Source: Chersky-840 sp963848335
GTDB taxonomy: Bacteria; Actinomycetota; Acidimicrobiia; Acidimicrobiales; UBA8190
Assembly (NCBI GenBank): GCA_963848335.1
Contig: CAWKDD010000001.1
Coordinates: 434,001-498,000, forward strand
DNA length: 64,000 nucleotides
Direction: 5' to 3'
The notes beneath the pieces were generated by a model that ran no database searches, had not been told where the DNA came from, and saw nothing but the letters and a program-made list of their open reading frames with translations. A program made the position numbers and the translations under genes. This document shows, in pieces, positions 1-9,079 of this stretch (position 1 is its first letter; each line of letters starts with the position of its first letter).

Positions 1-299
1 TGGGCGGGGACGATGACGCGGTCCTCGAGGTACCACTTTCCGGTGGCGTCGTCCTCGCCGGTGAGCTCGATCTCGGGATGGTGCCCGTTGTGCATCGTGA
101 CGATGCCGGGATCGCCGAGGGACTCCTGGAGGAACGCCACCACGGCATCCCTGCCGTTGTGGCACAGCTCACCGGACTGGTAGGCGGTGGTGGCGTCCTC
201 GGTGAGCAGCGCTCCGAGCTCGGTGAAGCGCTTCAGGTCGAGCAGGCGGAAATAGGCGTACTTGACCTGGCAGATGGACAGGATCTCGGCGGGGTCCAC
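1..299 (-). CDS. SnoaL-like / NTF2-fold protein, C-terminus cut by window edge
   Basis: The minus strand reads continuously from a GTG start at 299 to the left edge (99 codons, no stop). An AGGAGA ribosome-binding site lies 5-6 bases upstream and fixes the start. The product begins VDPAEILSICQVKYAYFRLLD, with later motifs HNGRDAVVAFLQ and MHNGHHPEIEL, the usual pattern of SnoaL-like (NTF2-fold) small hydratase/isomerase-type proteins. A related protein lies at 22472-22990. It is 117 bases downstream of the aminotransferase on the same strand and may be co-transcribed. The substrate cannot be named; family assignment is good, function unknown. Confidence 0.75.
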   Translation of the reverse strand, partial: MDPAEILSICQVKYAYFRLLDLKRFTELGALLTEDATTAYQSGELCHNGRDAVVAFLQESLGDPGIVTMHNGHHPEIELTGEDDATGKWYLEDRVIVPA

Positions 300-416
300 G
301 GGTCTCCTCACAGGTTCGCGAAGCTGCGGTCGACGGCGCGCGGGCGCATCGCCGACGGGCGCCACTGTAGTGACGTCGGGCCCGGGGCTCGGGGCTGCCC
401 GCCGCCCACGACCGGG

Positions 417-1817
417 TCACCGCCCCGAAAGATGCTTTGTCGCCTCGGTGAGCACGACGCGCAGCGTCGCCTCGATCTCGTCGAGCTCGACGTCACCGCA
501 CGTCAGGACGGGCGAGAGCTGCACCACCGGGTCCACCCGGTCGTCGGCTCTGCACACGAGGCCCGCTTCGAACAGCCGAGGCGCCACGACGTCGCGCATC
601 AACGTGCTGCGCTCCTCGGGGGTGAAGCGCAGCTCGGGGTGGTCGGGATCCTTCACGAGTTCGAGCGCCCAGAAGAAACCCTCTCCCCTGACGTCGCCCA
701 CGATGGGGATGTCGCGCAGGGTCTCGAGGCGGGCGCCCAGGGCCGGTCCCGTGGCCGCCACGTGCTCCACGATGCCCTCGTCCTCGAGCACGGCCAGGTT
801 GGCGAGAGCCACCGCGCACGACACCGGGTGGCCTCCGAAGGTGATGCCGTGGCTGAAACTGGCGCCGGGCTCGAAGAAGGGCTCGGCCAGGAAGTCGCGG
901 CACAACACCCCCGCCAGTGGCGCGTATCCCGACGTCACCCCCTTGGCGAAGGTGAGCATGTCGGGCAGGTACCCGTAGCGCTCGGCCCCGAACCACGTGC
1001 CGAGGCGGCCGAAGGCGCAGATGACCTCGTCTGACACGAGCAGGACGCCGTGCCGGTCGCAGATGTCGCGCACCCGGGCGAAATAGCCGGGGGGAGCGAC
1101 GAGACAACCTCCCGTGTTCTGCAGCGGCTCGAGGAACACCGCCGCCACCGTGTGGGCGCCCTCGGCCACGATGGCGCGCTCGATGGCGTCCGCGCACGCG
1201 TGGGCCAACCGGTCGTCGTCGGCCGCCACGTCGGGGCCGAAGGGGGAGCGGAATCGGTTGGTGTTGGCGACGTGCACGGCTCCGGGCATGACCGGCTCGA
1301 ACTGCTCGCGCAGGGCGGGCAGTCCCGTGATGGCGAGGGCACCCATGGTGGTGCCGTGGTACGCCAGGTGGCGGGCGATCACCTTGGTCCGCTCGGGTTG
1401 CCCGATCGCCTTGAAGTAGGCGCGGGCGAGCTTCCAGGCCGACTCGACGGCTTCGGATCCGCCGCTGGTGAAGAACACGCGGTTGAGATCTCCGGGGGCG
1501 AGCTCCGCCAGCCGTGTCGCCAGCTCTATGGCCGTGGGGTGGGCCGCCGACCAGATCGGGTAGTAGGCGAGTTCCTGGGCCTGACGCCGCCCCGCCTCGG
1601 CGAGCTCGGCCCGGCCGTGACCGGCCTGCACCACGAACAGGCTGGCCAACCCGTCGAGGTACGAGCGGCCGTGGATGTCGTAGAGGCGGGTGCCCACCCC
1701 CCGGGTGAAGATCGGGATGTCACGGTCCCCGTAGCTCCCCAGGCGGGTGAAGTGCATCCACAGGTGGCGTCGTGCCGCCGCTTGGAGCCGCTCGGCGTCG
1801 GCGCTCTCGGCACTCAC
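417..1817 (-). CDS. class III aminotransferase, omega-amino acid/putrescine--pyruvate type
   Basis: A 466-residue PLP-dependent fold-type I enzyme of normal length. Visible motifs: substrate-side FTSGGSEAVESAWKLAR near residue 120, the PLP-aspartate motif SDEVICAFGRLG (Asp263), and the Schiff-base lysine in TFAKGVTSGYAP (Lys292). The combination resembles omega-amino acid:pyruvate and putrescine:pyruvate (SpuC-like) aminotransferases, which deaminate terminal amines. Its ATG overlaps the stop of the upstream Lrp regulator by 4 bases (ATGA), so the two form a translationally coupled operon. Divergent FAD oxidase and nearby permease and GabT genes support a role in polyamine or omega-amino-acid breakdown. 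Exact amine donor is inference. Confidence 0.9.
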   Translation of the reverse strand: MSAESADAERLQAAARRHLWMHFTRLGSYGDRDIPIFTRGVGTRLYDIHGRSYLDGLASLFVVQAGHGRAELAEAGRRQAQELAYYPIWSAAHPTAIELATRLAELAPGDLNRVFFTSGGSEAVESAWKLARAYFKAIGQPERTKVIARHLAYHGTTMGALAITGLPALREQFEPVMPGAVHVANTNRFRSPFGPDVAADDDRLAHACADAIERAIVAEGAHTVAAVFLEPLQNTGGCLVAPPGYFARVRDICDRHGVLLVSDEVICAFGRLGTWFGAERYGYLPDMLTFAKGVTSGYAPLAGVLCRDFLAEPFFEPGASFSHGITFGGHPVSCAVALANLAVLEDEGIVEHVAATGPALGARLETLRDIPIVGDVRGEGFFWALELVKDPDHPELRFTPEERSTLMRDVVAPRLFEAGLVCRADDRVDPVVQLSPVLTCGDVELDEIEATLRVVLTEATKHLSGR

Positions 1818-2278
1818 GGCACTCCCCAGGCGTAGGTCTCCTTGTGGATGCGGAGGTACATGAACGTCTCGGTGTCGCGCACCCCGTCGATGGCACGGAT
1901 CTTGTTGTTGAGCAGCTCGAGCAGGTGCTCGTCGTCCTCGACCACGACCTCCACGAGCACGTCGAGCGATCCGGCGGCGAGGACCACGTACACCACCTCG
2001 GGGAGGGCGGCGACGGCGTCCGCGACCTTTCTCGTATCCCCCTCGACGGTCAACCCGATCATGGCCTGGCGCCCGAAGCCGAGCATCTTCGGGTCGGTGA
2101 CACCCACGATCTGCATGACGCCGGAGTCGACGAGGCGCTGTACCCGTTGGCGCACGGCGGCCTCCGACAGGCCCACCGCCGGCGCGATCTGCGTGTAGGG
2201 CCGTCGCCCGTCCTGCTGGAGCTGCTCGATGATGCGCTTGTCGAGCTCGTCGAGAACGACTTTGCCCTCAGGGGTCAT
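1814..2278 (-). CDS. Lrp/AsnC family transcriptional regulator
   Basis: A 154-residue protein with the standard two-domain layout: an N-terminal helix-turn-helix (LDELDKRIIEQLQQDGRRPY, then the recognition region LSEAAVRQRVQRL) and a C-terminal RAM/ligand domain (from about residue 65). The open frame extends further upstream, but ATG at 2278 is chosen because GGAGAA sits about 7 bases before it and the product then matches the family's length. Its stop overlaps the start of the aminotransferase by 4 bases. Such regulators sense amino acids, so it probably controls the aminotransferase and perhaps the divergent FAD oxidase at 2329; the 50-base divergent gap would hold the operator. Confidence 0.93.
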   Translation of the reverse strand: MTPEGKVVLDELDKRIIEQLQQDGRRPYTQIAPAVGLSEAAVRQRVQRLVDSGVMQIVGVTDPKMLGFGRQAMIGLTVEGDTRKVADAVAALPEVVYVVLAAGSLDVLVEVVVEDDEHLLELLNNKIRAIDGVRDTETFMYLRIHKETYAWGVP

Positions 2279-2328
2279 GACCGTTCTCCGCTCTTGAGGG
2301 GGGTGCCGCCCGCTGCGATCCTTGCTCT

Positions 2329-3624
2329 GTGGTCCTGGTCGCCCCGTTGACGCCCGAGTACGAGGCACTGCCCTATTGGTGGGACGGCGTCGAGCTCCCC
2401 CGATCCGCACCCTCGCCGCTTCCGGCCACGGTAGAGGTGGCGGTGGTGGGAGGCGGCTACACCGGTCTGGCTGCCGCCCTGGAGATCTCCCGGGGCGGCC
2501 GACACGTCGTGGTCCTCGACCGCGACGACGTCGGGGGCGGGGCCAGCAGCCGCAACGGCGGCATGACACACCCCGGTGGCAAGCACGACGTCTCGGAGTT
2601 CCTCGGTGAGCCCGGCGGGCGACGCCTCTGGGACGAGACCGTGGTCGCCGTGGAGGGCGTGGGGACCCTGGGCGCCGAGCTCGGTATCGAGTTCGACTGG
2701 GAACGGTGCGGGCACGTCGAGCTGGCGCATCACCCCCGTCTCGCGGCCGCCCAACGCGCCGCCGCCGACGTCTATGCCTCGATCGGCGAAGAAGCCCGGT
2801 TCCTCACCCCTGCCGAGCTCGGTGCGGAGATCGGCTCGACCCGGTTCTGCGGGGGCCTCGTCGTCGAGCGCAGTGCCGGGGTCCATCCTGCCAAGCTGGC
2901 GGCGGGCCTGGCTCGAGCCGCCGTGGCGGCGGGCGCCGGGCTCCACGGAGCGACAACGGTCCTGGCCATCGAGCGCCGGGGGCAGGGCTTCGAGCTCGAG
3001 ACGTCCCGGGGCGCGCTGCGCTGCGCCGAGGTCGTGATGGCCACCAACGGCGCCACCGATCGCCGGCCCATGCGGTGGCTGGGTCGCCGCATCCTGCGGG
3101 TGGGGAGCTACATGATCGCCACCGAACCGCTCGAGCCCGAGGTGGCGGCGTCGGTCAGCCCCCACGGGAGGATGTTCTTCGACACCCGGAACTTCCTGCA
3201 CTATTGGCGCCTCTCGCCCGACCACAGGCGCGTCCTCTTCGGAGGCCGGACCTCGCTCGCTCCCACCACCGTCGAGAGGTCCCGGGACCTGCTGTACGCG
3301 GCCATGGTCACGATCCATCCGCAGCTGGCCGGGGTGCGCGTGGAACGGGCCTGGGGTGGCCAGGTCGCACTCACCGCCGACCGGTTCCCGCACGTCGGCC
3401 GGGACCCCGGCTCGGGCGTCGTGTACGCCATGGGGTACTGCGGCAGTGGCGTCGCGCTCTCGGTCCACTTCGGTCGGGCCGTGGGGCGCTGGCTCTGCGG
3501 CCGGGGCGACCTGCCCGCGTTCGCGGGCCGGCCCTGGCGGCCCGTGCCGTGGCCGGCCCAAGTCCCGTCGCTGCTGGTGTTGGCGGGGGCGGGCTTCAGG
3601 ATCCGCGACGCGCTAGGACGCTGA
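2329..3624 (+). CDS. FAD-dependent amine/amino-acid oxidoreductase (DAO family, PuuB-like)
   Basis: A 431-residue protein with the ADP-binding Rossmann motif VAVVGGGYTGLAAALE near residue 40, followed by the DAO-family pattern GGGASSRNGGMTHPG and a C-terminal FAD-contacting segment VYAMGYCGSGVALS. This matches the gamma-glutamylputrescine oxidase / sarcosine oxidase-like branch, which oxidises secondary or primary amines to aldehydes with release of ammonia or a primary amine. Start is GTG at 2329; a later TTG at 2347 is possible. It is divergent from the Lrp-aminotransferase operon and convergent with the next aminotransferase. The specific amine is not determinable; no glutamylputrescine synthetase (PuuA) or hydrolase (PuuD) is in the window. 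Confidence 0.87.
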   Translation: MVLVAPLTPEYEALPYWWDGVELPRSAPSPLPATVEVAVVGGGYTGLAAALEISRGGRHVVVLDRDDVGGGASSRNGGMTHPGGKHDVSEFLGEPGGRRLWDETVVAVEGVGTLGAELGIEFDWERCGHVELAHHPRLAAAQRAAADVYASIGEEARFLTPAELGAEIGSTRFCGGLVVERSAGVHPAKLAAGLARAAVAAGAGLHGATTVLAIERRGQGFELETSRGALRCAEVVMATNGATDRRPMRWLGRRILRVGSYMIATEPLEPEVAASVSPHGRMFFDTRNFLHYWRLSPDHRRVLFGGRTSLAPTTVERSRDLLYAAMVTIHPQLAGVRVERAWGGQVALTADRFPHVGRDPGSGVVYAMGYCGSGVALSVHFGRAVGRWLCGRGDLPAFAGRPWRPVPWPAQVPSLLVLAGAGFRIRDALGR

Positions 3625-3653
3625 GCGGTCCCGAGCCCCGGCACGAGGCCTGC

Positions 3654-5060
3654 TCATCCCGCCACGGCGGCGCAGAATCCGCCGAAGGCGTCGAGGAACC
3701 GGTCGATGTGGCCCGTGTCGTGCTGCACCGACAGCGTCCACTGCTCCTCGTTGCCCGGTGTCATGAACACCCCCCGGTTCACCAGCCACGCCCACGAGGC
3801 GTTGAAGAGGTCCTCGTCGGTCTCGAGGAAGCTCCGGTAGTCCACCAGGGGTTGGCGCCGGTACGACACACACCCCTTGCAGCCGAGGTCGATGACGTGA
3901 GCCGGGATGTCGTGTTCGGCGATGGACACGGCGCACCCTTCGGCCAGGCGGCTTCCCATGTGCTTGAAGTGCTCGTAGGCCTCGGGGGTGAGGACCTCGG
4001 TCAGCGACACCAGCCCGGCCGCGGCCGCCAGCGGGTTGCCGTTGAACGTTCCCTGTTGGGCTATGCCGTTGCCGATCTCGTCCATGAGGTCGGCCCGGCC
4101 GCCGAAGGCCCCCGCCGGTGTCCCGCCCGTGATCGACTTGGCGAAGCAGGCCAGGTCGGGCTGGACCCCGAAGCGCTCGATGGCCCCGCCCGCGGCGATG
4201 GTGGCGCCGCACTTCACCTCGTCGAAGACGAGCACCACCCCGTAGCGGGTGCACAGCTCCCGGACCCCTTCCAGATATCCCGGTCGGGGCAGGACGATGC
4301 CGATGTTCATCATCACCGGCTCGAGGATGAAACACGCGATCTCCTCCCCGCGCTCGGCGAAGAGCCGCTCGAGGGCCCCGAGGTCGTTGTAGGGGACGAC
4401 GAGAGTCCACTTGCGCATCTCCACGGGGATGCCCTTGGAGGCCGGTGGGTTGAGGCCCGTGTGCTCGGTGGCCTCGATGAGGTTCAGGCTCGGTGCCACC
4501 GAGAACATGACCGTGTCGTGATGGCCGTGGTACGCGCCCTCGATCTTGCAGATGACGTCGCGGCCCGTCACGCCCCGCGCCAGGCGGATGGCGTCCATGG
4601 TCGCTTCGGTCCCGGAGTTGGTGAAGCGGACGCGCTCGAGCCGGAACCGTCGGCACAGCTCCTCGGCCAGCCGGACCGCCGCTTCGGTGGTGACCGCGAA
4701 CTGTGTGCCCGATCGCGCCGCGCCCTCGATGGCGGCCACCAGGCGCGGATGCGCGTGCCCCGCCGCGGTGGAGCCGAAGCCGTTGTGGAAGTCGACATAC
4801 CCCCGGCCGTCGACGTCCCACACCTCTGCACCCAGGCCGCGCGCCAGGTAGATGGGGTAGGGGTCGGCCGCCTGGAACGAGGAGGCCACGCCGAGGGGCA
4901 GCGATCTCTGCGCCCGTTCGAAGAGGCGGCGTGACTCGGGGGTGGCCTCGAGGAGCACCGCCAGCTCCCGGGCGTACAGCTCCCGGGCCCGGGCGCTCAA
5001 CCGCTCGTCGTCCGCGCCCGTGTCCGCCTTGTCCCCGTCGCCGTCCCAGATGTCGGTCAT
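3654..5060 (-). CDS. class III aminotransferase, glutamate-1-semialdehyde aminomutase-like
   Basis: A 468-residue PLP enzyme. Motifs: AEVWDVDGRGYVDFHNGFGS near residue 78, RFTNSGTEATMDAIRLARG near 145, the PLP-aspartate in LVFDEVKCGATI (Asp280) and the Schiff-base lysine in ACFAKSITGGTPAGAFGG (Lys308). This is the HemL-like subfamily, but the N-terminal extension and the amine-catabolism context argue against a true haem-pathway HemL; many such relatives are aminotransferases of unknown substrate. ATG at 5060 is preferred over an in-frame start at 5132 because the extra residues look non-conserved and a GAGGGCG/GGAGGGG purine-rich tract precedes 5060. It is divergent from the permease, sharing a 138-base control region. 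Confidence 0.85.
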   Translation of the reverse strand: MTDIWDGDGDKADTGADDERLSARARELYARELAVLLEATPESRRLFERAQRSLPLGVASSFQAADPYPIYLARGLGAEVWDVDGRGYVDFHNGFGSTAAGHAHPRLVAAIEGAARSGTQFAVTTEAAVRLAEELCRRFRLERVRFTNSGTEATMDAIRLARGVTGRDVICKIEGAYHGHHDTVMFSVAPSLNLIEATEHTGLNPPASKGIPVEMRKWTLVVPYNDLGALERLFAERGEEIACFILEPVMMNIGIVLPRPGYLEGVRELCTRYGVVLVFDEVKCGATIAAGGAIERFGVQPDLACFAKSITGGTPAGAFGGRADLMDEIGNGIAQQGTFNGNPLAAAAGLVSLTEVLTPEAYEHFKHMGSRLAEGCAVSIAEHDIPAHVIDLGCKGCVSYRRQPLVDYRSFLETDEDLFNASWAWLVNRGVFMTPGNEEQWTLSVQHDTGHIDRFLDAFGGFCAAVAG

Positions 5061-5198
5061 CGCCCTCGAGTCCCCTCCCCCCGCGCGCCGGAATTGCCGT
5101 GCGAATCCGCGGCCGTTGTGCCCATTATGCAACGAAATTGCTTGTCAGTGGGCATTTCGTCTGCGAATATGCTCGCAGCACGACGGGGGAGGGGTCAA

Positions 5199-6819
5199 TT
5201 GACGACGACGACCGCGGACTCCGGGGAGCTCGGCGCCAGACCCACGGGCGAGCCGGCGGGCGGGAAGGGCCTCAAGACCGGAGCGCTCGGGCTCATCTCG
5301 AGCCTGGTCATCGGGGTGGCGTCGACGGCCCCTGCCTACAGCCTGGCGGCGACCCTGGGCTTCGTGGTGGCCTACGTCGGCCTGCAGTCGCCGGCGGTGA
5401 TGCTGCTGGCCTTCGTTCCCATGCTGTTCATCGCGGCCGCCTACTTCTACCTGAACCGGGCCGACCCCGACTGCGGCACCACCTTCACCTGGGTCACCCG
5501 GGCCATGGGGCCGAGGACGGGGTGGCTGGCGGGCTGGGGCATCCTCATGACCGACCTGGTGGTCATGCCCAACCTGGCCTCGATCGCGGGGGTGTACACG
5601 TTCTCGCTCTTCGGCGCCCACGGCATCGCCGCGGACAGCTCGGGGTTCTGGGTCACCTTCGTCGGAGTCGTCTGGATCGTGGTGATGACCGCCATCTGCT
5701 ACATCGGCATCGAGCTGTCGGCCTTCACCCAGGTGCTGCTCCTGGGCGCCGAGATCGTCATCCTCTTCGTCTTCGCCATTGTGGCGCTGGTCAAGGTGTA
5801 CGCCGGCCACGTGGCCCACAGCGTCCGACCCACAGCGGAGTGGTTCAACCCGTTCAAGATCACCTCGGTAGGGGCGTTGTCGGCCGGGATGCTCCTGGCG
5901 GTGTTCATCTACTGGGGCTGGGACACCGCCGTCACCGTGAACGAGGAGGCCAAGGACACTCGTCGCACGCCCGGGTCGCGCCGCGCTGTGGTCCACCATC
6001 GTGCTGGTCCTCATCTACGTGGTCGTCTCCGCCGCTGCCCAGGCCTTCCACGGCGCCGGATTCCTTTCGAACTCGAACAACGAAGGCGACGTCCTGAACG
6101 CTCTGGGGACGGCGGTGTTCGGCTCCCCGTGGAGCAAGCTGCTGCTCATCTGCGTGCTCACCTCGGCCTCGTCGTCGACCCAGACCACCATCCTGCCCGC
6201 GGCACGATCGTCGTTGTCGATGGCGGTGCACAAGGCACTGCCCAAGCGCTTCGCCGACATCCAGCCCAAGTACCTGTCACCGGGGTTCTCCACGCTGTTG
6301 TTCGGGGCGGTGGCGGTGGTGTGGTACGTGGCATTGACCCTCATCAGCCCCGGTGACGTGCTGGCCAACTCCATCGAGGCGCTCGGCTTCGGGATCGCCT
6401 TCTACTACGGGTTGACGGGGTTCGCCTGCGTCATCTACTACCGTCGCCACATCTTCAAGAGCCTGAAGAACTTCATCTTCATCGGCTTGGCACCGCTGCT
6501 CGGTGCGGTCATCCTCACGGTGCTCTTCTTCGTCGCCATCTTCTACTACTCCGACCCTGCCAACTCCGCTTCCGGGACCCAGGCATGGTTCCCGTTCATC
6601 CACTTCAGCATCCACATCTTCAACTGGCACGTGTACGTGAAGAAGGGTCTCGGTCCCCCGGTCGTGCTCGGGATCGGCCTCTTGCTCTTGGGGGTCCCGC
6701 TCATGCTGATCTGGAAGGCCCGAAACTCCGACTTCTTCAAGCGTGACCGCGAGGTGGCCATGTCGGTGGACGCAGCGGCCCCGCCCCTCACCCCCGGCGT
6801 GACCCCGGTGACCGACTGA
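5199..6819 (+). CDS. APC-family amino acid/polyamine permease, interrupted by one +1 frameshift
   Basis: The N-terminal part (from TTG at 5199, with GGGGGAGGGG 5 bases upstream) gives the hallmark SSLVIGVASTAPAYSLA first membrane segment of APC transporters and successive hydrophobic helices up to VTVNEEAKDTRRTPG. There the frame breaks at the CCCGGGT near 5971-5976. Dropping one G restores TPGRAALWSTIVLVLIYVVV and the remaining helices to the stop at 6819, giving about 539 residues and roughly 12 membrane spans. It probably imports the amine or amino acid degraded by the neighbouring enzymes. The stop overlaps the ATG of the Usp gene (TGATG). Because both halves keep full coding quality, sequence error is more likely than a pseudogene. 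Confidence 0.85.
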
Positions 6820-7248
6820 TGGCCGGCGACGTCGTCCTCGGCTACGACGGCTCGGAGGGGTCCAGGGCGGCTCTGCGGGTTGCGGTCTCTGTCGCCAAGG
6901 CCTTCGACGCCCCGCTCACCATCGTGTTCGGGTACGAGCCCAACCCCATGGGTGGGGAGACCGCCGATTACAAGGACCAGCTGGAGAAGATCGGGAGCGC
7001 TCACCTGGCCGCCGCCACCGACGAGGCGAAGGCACTCGACGCCGTCGGTGGTGGTCGAGACCATCGTGGCGGGACTGCGGCCCGTCGAATCGCTGCTCGA
7101 GGCCTCCCTCGAACGCGGGGCCCGGGTCATCGTGGTCGGCGGGAACGGAGAACGTCCCATCATGGGCGTGATCCTGGGCTCGGTGCCCCATAAGCTCCTG
7201 CACCGCTCGACAGTGCCGGTCCTGGTGGTGCCCACTCCCGAGGATTGA
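6819..7248 (+). CDS. universal stress protein (UspA family), interrupted by one +1 frameshift
   Basis: Residues from ATG 6819 read VVLGYDGSEGSRAALRVAV, the Usp N-terminal beta-strand with the conserved Asp, then the frame is lost near 7041-7052 (GCCGTCGGTGGTGG). Removing one G continues as VVVETIVAGLRPVESLLEA and the ATP-binding Usp C-terminus VIVVGGNGERP...GSVPHKLLHRSTVPVLVVP. Total about 142 residues, normal for a single-domain Usp. The start overlaps the permease stop (TGATG), so the two genes are translationally coupled; Usp domains often accompany APC transporters, sometimes as a fusion. The shift is close in kind and place to the one in the permease, supporting a sequence-quality explanation. 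Confidence 0.85.
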
Positions 7249-7260
7249 GTCGAGGCCGGA

Positions 7261-7294
7261 GCCGACCCGGTGCCGAAGTCCGGCGCGGGTCGGC
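7261..7294 (+). terminator. GC-rich hairpin after the permease-usp operon
   Basis: A perfect 9-base inverted repeat (GCCGACCCG at 7261-7269 and CGGGTCGGC at 7286-7294) with a 16-base loop begins 13 bases after the usp stop codon. There is no U-tract, so it would be a stem-only terminator or mRNA stabiliser of the kind common in high-GC actinobacteria. Confidence 0.45.
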
Positions 7295-7348
7295 GCCCGA
7301 GTCGAAACCCCCGATGGGAACTACGCTGGTCCTGATGGGGGTGGGGGG

Positions 7349-7633
7349 GTGACCACGGCCCTGGCGTTCGCGCTGGGCGCAGAGGTGCTGCTGCTGGGCT
7401 GCGCCGCGGCAGCGGGGATCTTGCACTGGCGCCGTCGCCGGCGCCGGCTCGAAGACGAATTCGCCGAGGCCCAGGCCGGCGCCCGCCGTCTGGCGTTCAA
7501 CACCCGGATCCTCGACGCCAGCGCCGCCGAGCTGTCCGAGCTCGTCCTCGAGCACTCCCTTCGAGAGCTCGACATCGGCGAGCCGCCCGAGGGATCCCAG
7601 CCTCCCTGGCCCGACGAGCCCGCCCGACCCTGA
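7349..7633 (+). CDS. small single-pass membrane protein of unknown function
   Basis: A 94-residue protein. Residues 3-25 (TALAFALGAEVLLLGCAAAA) form one hydrophobic segment, followed by a strongly basic stop-transfer run (HWRRRRRRLEDEF) and a charged cytoplasmic-looking tail rich in Glu and Pro. Topology is therefore N-out, C-in by the positive-inside rule. The GTG start has a G-rich tract (GGGGGTGGGGG) immediately upstream. Codon use is like its neighbours. It stands alone between the usp gene and the convergent gabT. I do not recognise the family. Confidence 0.55.
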   Translation: MTTALAFALGAEVLLLGCAAAAGILHWRRRRRRLEDEFAEAQAGARRLAFNTRILDASAAELSELVLEHSLRELDIGEPPEGSQPPWPDEPARP

Positions 7634-7664
7634 GCGGGCTCGGTCGACCCCACCCCTCGCAGCC

Positions 7665-8984
7665 TCAGACGGCGGACACCGCCGACTCCAGGATCCCCAG
7701 ACCCTCGGCCAGGAGGTCGTCGGGGATCACGAGGGGAGGGAGCAGGCGCAAGACGTTGCCGTAGGTGCCCGCGCTCAGCACGAGCAGGCCCTGGGCGTGG
7801 CACGCGGCCGCCACCCGGGCCGTGGCCGCCTTGTCGGGGGTGATCCCGTCGGGGCCGACCAGCTCGATGGCCACCATGGCGCCGCGGCCGCGGGCGTCGC
7901 CCACGACCGGGTTCGAGCTCGCCATGGCCCGGAGCCGATCCAGCATCACCGCCCCGATCCGCCGGGCCCTCTCGAGCAGGCCCTCGGTCTCCACCGTCTC
8001 GATGGCCGCCAGTGCCGCCGCACAGGCCAGGGGGTTGCCCCCGAAGGTGCCACCGAGCCCCCCGGGATGGACCCTGTCCATGAGATCGGCGCGTCCGGTC
8101 ACCGCCGCGATCGGCAATCCGCCGCCGAGGCTCTTGGCGGTGGTGACGATGTCGGGGACGACACCTTCGTGCTCGCACGCGAACCACGCGCCGGTCCGGC
8201 CGAACCCCGACTGGATCTCGTCGGCCACGAGCACGACGTCGTTGGCGCGGCACCACTCCGCCAGTCCCGGGAGCCATCCCGGCTCGGGCACCACAAACCC
8301 GCCTTCACCGGCGATGGGCTCGACCACCACGCAGGCGATCGAGGCCGCGCCCACCATGGTCTCGAGGCAGTCGAGAGTCTGCGCCAACGTGCCCGTGCCG
8401 CGGAAGGGGTCGGAGTACGGCGCCCGATAGACCTCGGGGGCGAAGGGGCCGAATCCCTGTTTGTAGGGCACGGCCTTGCCGGTGAGACTCATGCCCAGCA
8501 GCGTCCGTCCGTGGAAGCCGTGGTCGAAGGCCACGACTCCGCTGCGCCCCGTGGCGTAGCGGGCCACCTTGACGGCGTTCTCGACGGCCTCGGCACCCGA
8601 GTTCATGAGGAGCGTGCGCTTCTCGTGGGGTCCCGGTGCCAGGCTGTTGAGCCGTTCGCACACCTCGACGTAGCCCGGATAGGGCGTGACCTGGAAGCAC
8701 GTGTGGGTGAAGAGCTCGACCTGTTCCCTCACGGCGCGTACCACCAGAGGGGCGCTGTTGCCGACGTTGGTCACCGAGATGCCCGACGCGAAGTCGATGA
8801 GGCGATTGCCGTCGACGTCCTCGACGATCCCGCCCCCGGCCCGGGCCACGAACACGCCCAGGGTCGTGCCCACTCCGGCGGGAACGGCGCGGTTGCGCCG
8901 TGCCATCAGCTGGCGAGAGCGCGGACCGGGGATCTCGGTCCGCAACAGCCGGTCCTGCGGGACTCGATCGGTCGTGGTCGCCAT
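7665..8984 (-). CDS. gabT: 4-aminobutyrate aminotransferase-like class III aminotransferase
   Basis: A 439-residue PLP enzyme with the GabT signature set: MNSGAEAVENAVKVARYATG near residue 127, FDHGFHGRTLLGMSLTGK near 153, VEPIAGEGGFVVPEPGWL near 221, the PLP-aspartate in ADEIQSGFGRTG (Asp255) and the Schiff-base lysine in TTAKSLGGGLP (Lys284). GabT converts 4-aminobutyrate plus 2-oxoglutarate to succinate semialdehyde plus glutamate in the cytoplasm. ATG at 8984 is supported by AGAGG six bases upstream; a longer frame to 9104 has no such site. It completes the amine-degradation cluster at 0.4-9 kb, in which the terminal aldehyde dehydrogenase is missing and presumably lies elsewhere. Confidence 0.9.
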   Translation of the reverse strand: MATTTDRVPQDRLLRTEIPGPRSRQLMARRNRAVPAGVGTTLGVFVARAGGGIVEDVDGNRLIDFASGISVTNVGNSAPLVVRAVREQVELFTHTCFQVTPYPGYVEVCERLNSLAPGPHEKRTLLMNSGAEAVENAVKVARYATGRSGVVAFDHGFHGRTLLGMSLTGKAVPYKQGFGPFAPEVYRAPYSDPFRGTGTLAQTLDCLETMVGAASIACVVVEPIAGEGGFVVPEPGWLPGLAEWCRANDVVLVADEIQSGFGRTGAWFACEHEGVVPDIVTTAKSLGGGLPIAAVTGRADLMDRVHPGGLGGTFGGNPLACAAALAAIETVETEGLLERARRIGAVMLDRLRAMASSNPVVGDARGRGAMVAIELVGPDGITPDKAATARVAAACHAQGLLVLSAGTYGNVLRLLPPLVIPDDLLAEGLGILESAVSAV

Positions 8985-9079
8985 GGTTGCCTCTCGCCCC
9001 GGGTCGTCACCGCCGAGCTTACGGGCGTATCCGGGTACTGTCGCCACGCGGCGGGGCCGTCGTGGTCGGCACGCGCAGG

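Noticed and set aside
5960..5980. Programmed +1 frameshift in the permease
   Set aside because: No release-factor-type slow stop or rare-codon slippery site is visible, and similar shifts occur in unrelated genes.
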